From the NCBI GenBank assembly GCA_043731355.1, contig JAYTJE010000102.1, positions 1 through 6,933 on the forward strand: a DNA stretch of 6,933 nucleotides. Reading direction: 5' to 3'. Positions 6,405-6,933 of the stretch are shown here, in pieces (the stretch's first letter is position 1; each line of letters opens with the position of its first letter). A model generated the notes under the pieces. That model was not told where the DNA came from and searched no databases. It saw only the letters and a list, made by a program, of their open reading frames with translations. This stretch comes from GWC2-56-14 sp043731355 (GTDB taxonomy: Bacteria > Nitrospirota > UBA9217). The translations under genes were made by a program, and so were the position numbers.

Positions 6405-6570
6405 ACGATAGAGCAATGAATACGATCAAACCGGGAATAGAGTAGCGGAAGGGGGTGCAAATCCCCAGCTGTCGCGCAACTGTAATGGAAACGAAAGCCG
6501 AGCATGCCACTGTCCCGCCAGGGATGGGAAGGCCGGTGAGTAGGACGTCCTAAGCCAGGAGACCTCTCGT
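6405..6570 (+). ncRNA. Cobalamin (adenosylcobalamin-type) riboswitch
   Basis: The conserved cobalamin aptamer pieces occur in order. GGTGCAAATCCCC is at 6454-6466, GCAACTGTAATGG at 6476-6488, ACGAAAGCC at 6491-6499, GCCACTG at 6506-6512 and GGGAAGGCCGG at 6526-6536. The B12 box AAGCCAGGAGACCT follows at 6552-6565. A closing P1 helix can form between ACGA..GAG (6405-6413) and CTCTCGT (6564-6570). A perfect 12-bp palindrome at 6541-6552 forms the variable hairpin just before the B12 box. The next gene is a TonB-dependent receptor, the classical target. No terminator hairpin with a T-run lies between the aptamer and the start codon, so control of translation initiation is the likelier mechanism; this is inference. 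When cobalamin is plentiful, receptor synthesis would fall. Confidence 0.93.
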
Positions 6571-6587
6571 TCCCACAACCTCGAAAG

Positions 6588-6593
6588 AAGGAG
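6588..6593 (+). promoter_or_regulatory. Ribosome binding site of the btuB-like gene
   Basis: AAGGAG lies 10 bases before the ATG at 6604 and 18 bases after the riboswitch P1 helix. It is the probable point of riboswitch control. GAGA at 6591-6594 could pair with TCTC at 6565-6568, but I cannot show which fold wins. Confidence 0.5.
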
Positions 6594-6603
6594 AAAGAAT
6601 AGC

Positions 6604-6876
6604 ATGAAAAAGATCGTGATCGGTGTGTGGTTGTCGTTTGTGCTGCTGATGTCTGCCGTCGCACATGCCCAGGAAACACAGGTACAGTTAAAGGAAGTAC
6701 AAGTAACCGCCGACAGAATAGAAGAGTCGGTTGGCGATACAACGAGTGATGTCGTCGTGATCAAGAGCGAGGATGTCAAAAAAGCGAACATTGATTTCGT
6801 TGCCGATGCCCTTCGACAGGTCTCGGATATCAATATTGATGCATTCGTAAAAAGTCGCTTCACAGCGACTCAGTAA
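6604..6876 (+). pseudogene. btuB: TonB-dependent outer-membrane receptor (BtuB-like), N-terminal fragment cut off by a repeat element
   Basis: The intact gene would encode the outer-membrane receptor that brings corrinoid into the periplasm using TonB energy. Only 90 codons are open before a TAA at 6874. Residues 1-22 are a clear signal peptide ending AVAHA. EVQVTADR at 31-38 is a TonB-box-like stretch. SDVVVIKSEDVKKAN through LRQVSDINI (about 48-78) is the beginning of the plug domain. Receptors of this family are about 600 residues, so nearly all of the plug and the whole barrel are absent. Plug similarity ends at residue 78 (base 6837), where a hairpin-bearing sequence begins and supplies the last 12 codons. 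The riboswitch, ribosome binding site and signal sequence are all intact, so the break looks recent or is an assembly effect at a repeat. Corrinoid specificity is inferred from the riboswitch and btuFCD. Confidence 0.8.
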
Positions 6877-6933
6877 AAAATACTCAAAATAACCATGAAA
6901 AACTCGGATTTCCTTTGCAGTACAAGGCGTTTT
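6838..6933. mobile_element. Probable miniature inserted repeat element (incomplete at window end)
   Basis: Receptor coding similarity stops at 6837 and is replaced by sequence opening GATGCATTCGTAAAAAGTCG. A perfect 7-bp hairpin follows (AGTCGCT 6853-6859, loop TCAC, AGCGACT 6864-6870), then non-coding, AT-richer sequence ending in GGCGTTTT. If the element has inverted ends, TACGAATGCATC would be expected just beyond the window, completing a mirror of the opening bases. No transposase is visible. I take it for a MITE-like or palindromic intergenic repeat. The window end, probably a contig end, lies inside it, which is typical of multicopy repeats. Confidence 0.45.
6848..6870 (-). terminator. 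Terminator-like hairpin on the - strand inside the inserted element
   Basis: Read on the - strand, the hairpin AGTCGCT-gtga-AGCGACT is followed directly by a run of five T (positions 6852-6848). This is a short intrinsic-terminator shape. On the + strand no T-run follows the stem. The stem is only 7 bp, so efficiency is uncertain. Confidence 0.35.

Noticed and set aside
6541..6552. Perfect palindrome TAGGACGTCCTA as a regulator operator
   Set aside because: It lies inside the riboswitch just before the B12 box and is explained as the variable hairpin of the aptamer.
5933..6742. Long open frame on the - strand (269 codons) across btuD, the riboswitch and the receptor start
   Set aside because: It runs antisense through a fully motif-supported ATPase gene and a conserved RNA, and its translation resembles no family I know. 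It is a shadow frame.
1..6933. CRISPR arrays, tRNA or rRNA genes, and defence or phage genes
   Set aside because: No regularly spaced repeats, no cloverleaf or rRNA sequence, and no integrase, transposase or defence motif was seen on either strand.

Overview
The window is an accessory-cofactor locus for vitamin B12 (cobalamin), with every gene on the + strand. It carries the middle steps of the anaerobic (early cobalt insertion) corrin pathway, a complete BtuFCD-type corrinoid ABC importer, a cobalamin riboswitch, and the start of a TonB-dependent outer-membrane receptor. The signal peptides, periplasmic binding protein and outer-membrane receptor point to a Gram-negative bacterium. The CbiG/CbiH pathway suggests an anaerobe or an organism of anaerobic ancestry. 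The gene order and the GCGGAAT-type heptad repeats would suit Desulfobacterota or Nitrospirota, but this is an impression and the sequence alone does not prove it.

Layout: 1-565 is the 3' part of cbiF/cobM (its N-terminus lies outside the window). 599-2422 is a cbiG-cbiH fusion. 2400-3674 encodes a BPL_N (class I glutamine-amidotransferase-like) protein with an extra helical C-terminal region of unknown role. 3764-4627 btuF, 4615-5580 btuC and 5564-6340 btuD form a tightly overlapping importer operon. About 6405-6570 is a cobalamin riboswitch, and 6604-6837 is the start of a btuB-like receptor gene. From about 6838 the receptor similarity stops and a hairpin-bearing, AT-richer sequence takes over to the window end. 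I read this as an inserted repeat element, which may also be why the sequence ends there.

The three biosynthetic activities are consecutive: CbiH makes cobalt-precorrin-4, CbiF methylates it at C11, and CbiG opens the lactone and removes the C2 fragment. BtuB, BtuF, BtuC and BtuD would carry external corrinoid across both membranes, so synthesis and salvage sit side by side. The riboswitch lies in front of the receptor only, so in this window the receptor is the step visibly controlled by the product.

The least ordinary structure is a family of 7-bp tandem repeats (consensus near [A/T]T[G/T]CGGA) at three sites: between cbiF and cbiG, exactly at the cbiG/cbiH fusion joint, and in frame at the lobe boundary of btuF. 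At the fusion joint the repeat supplies the linker codons and an ATG with its own Shine-Dalgarno sequence. No stretch longer than 300 bases lacks a gene or an RNA element.
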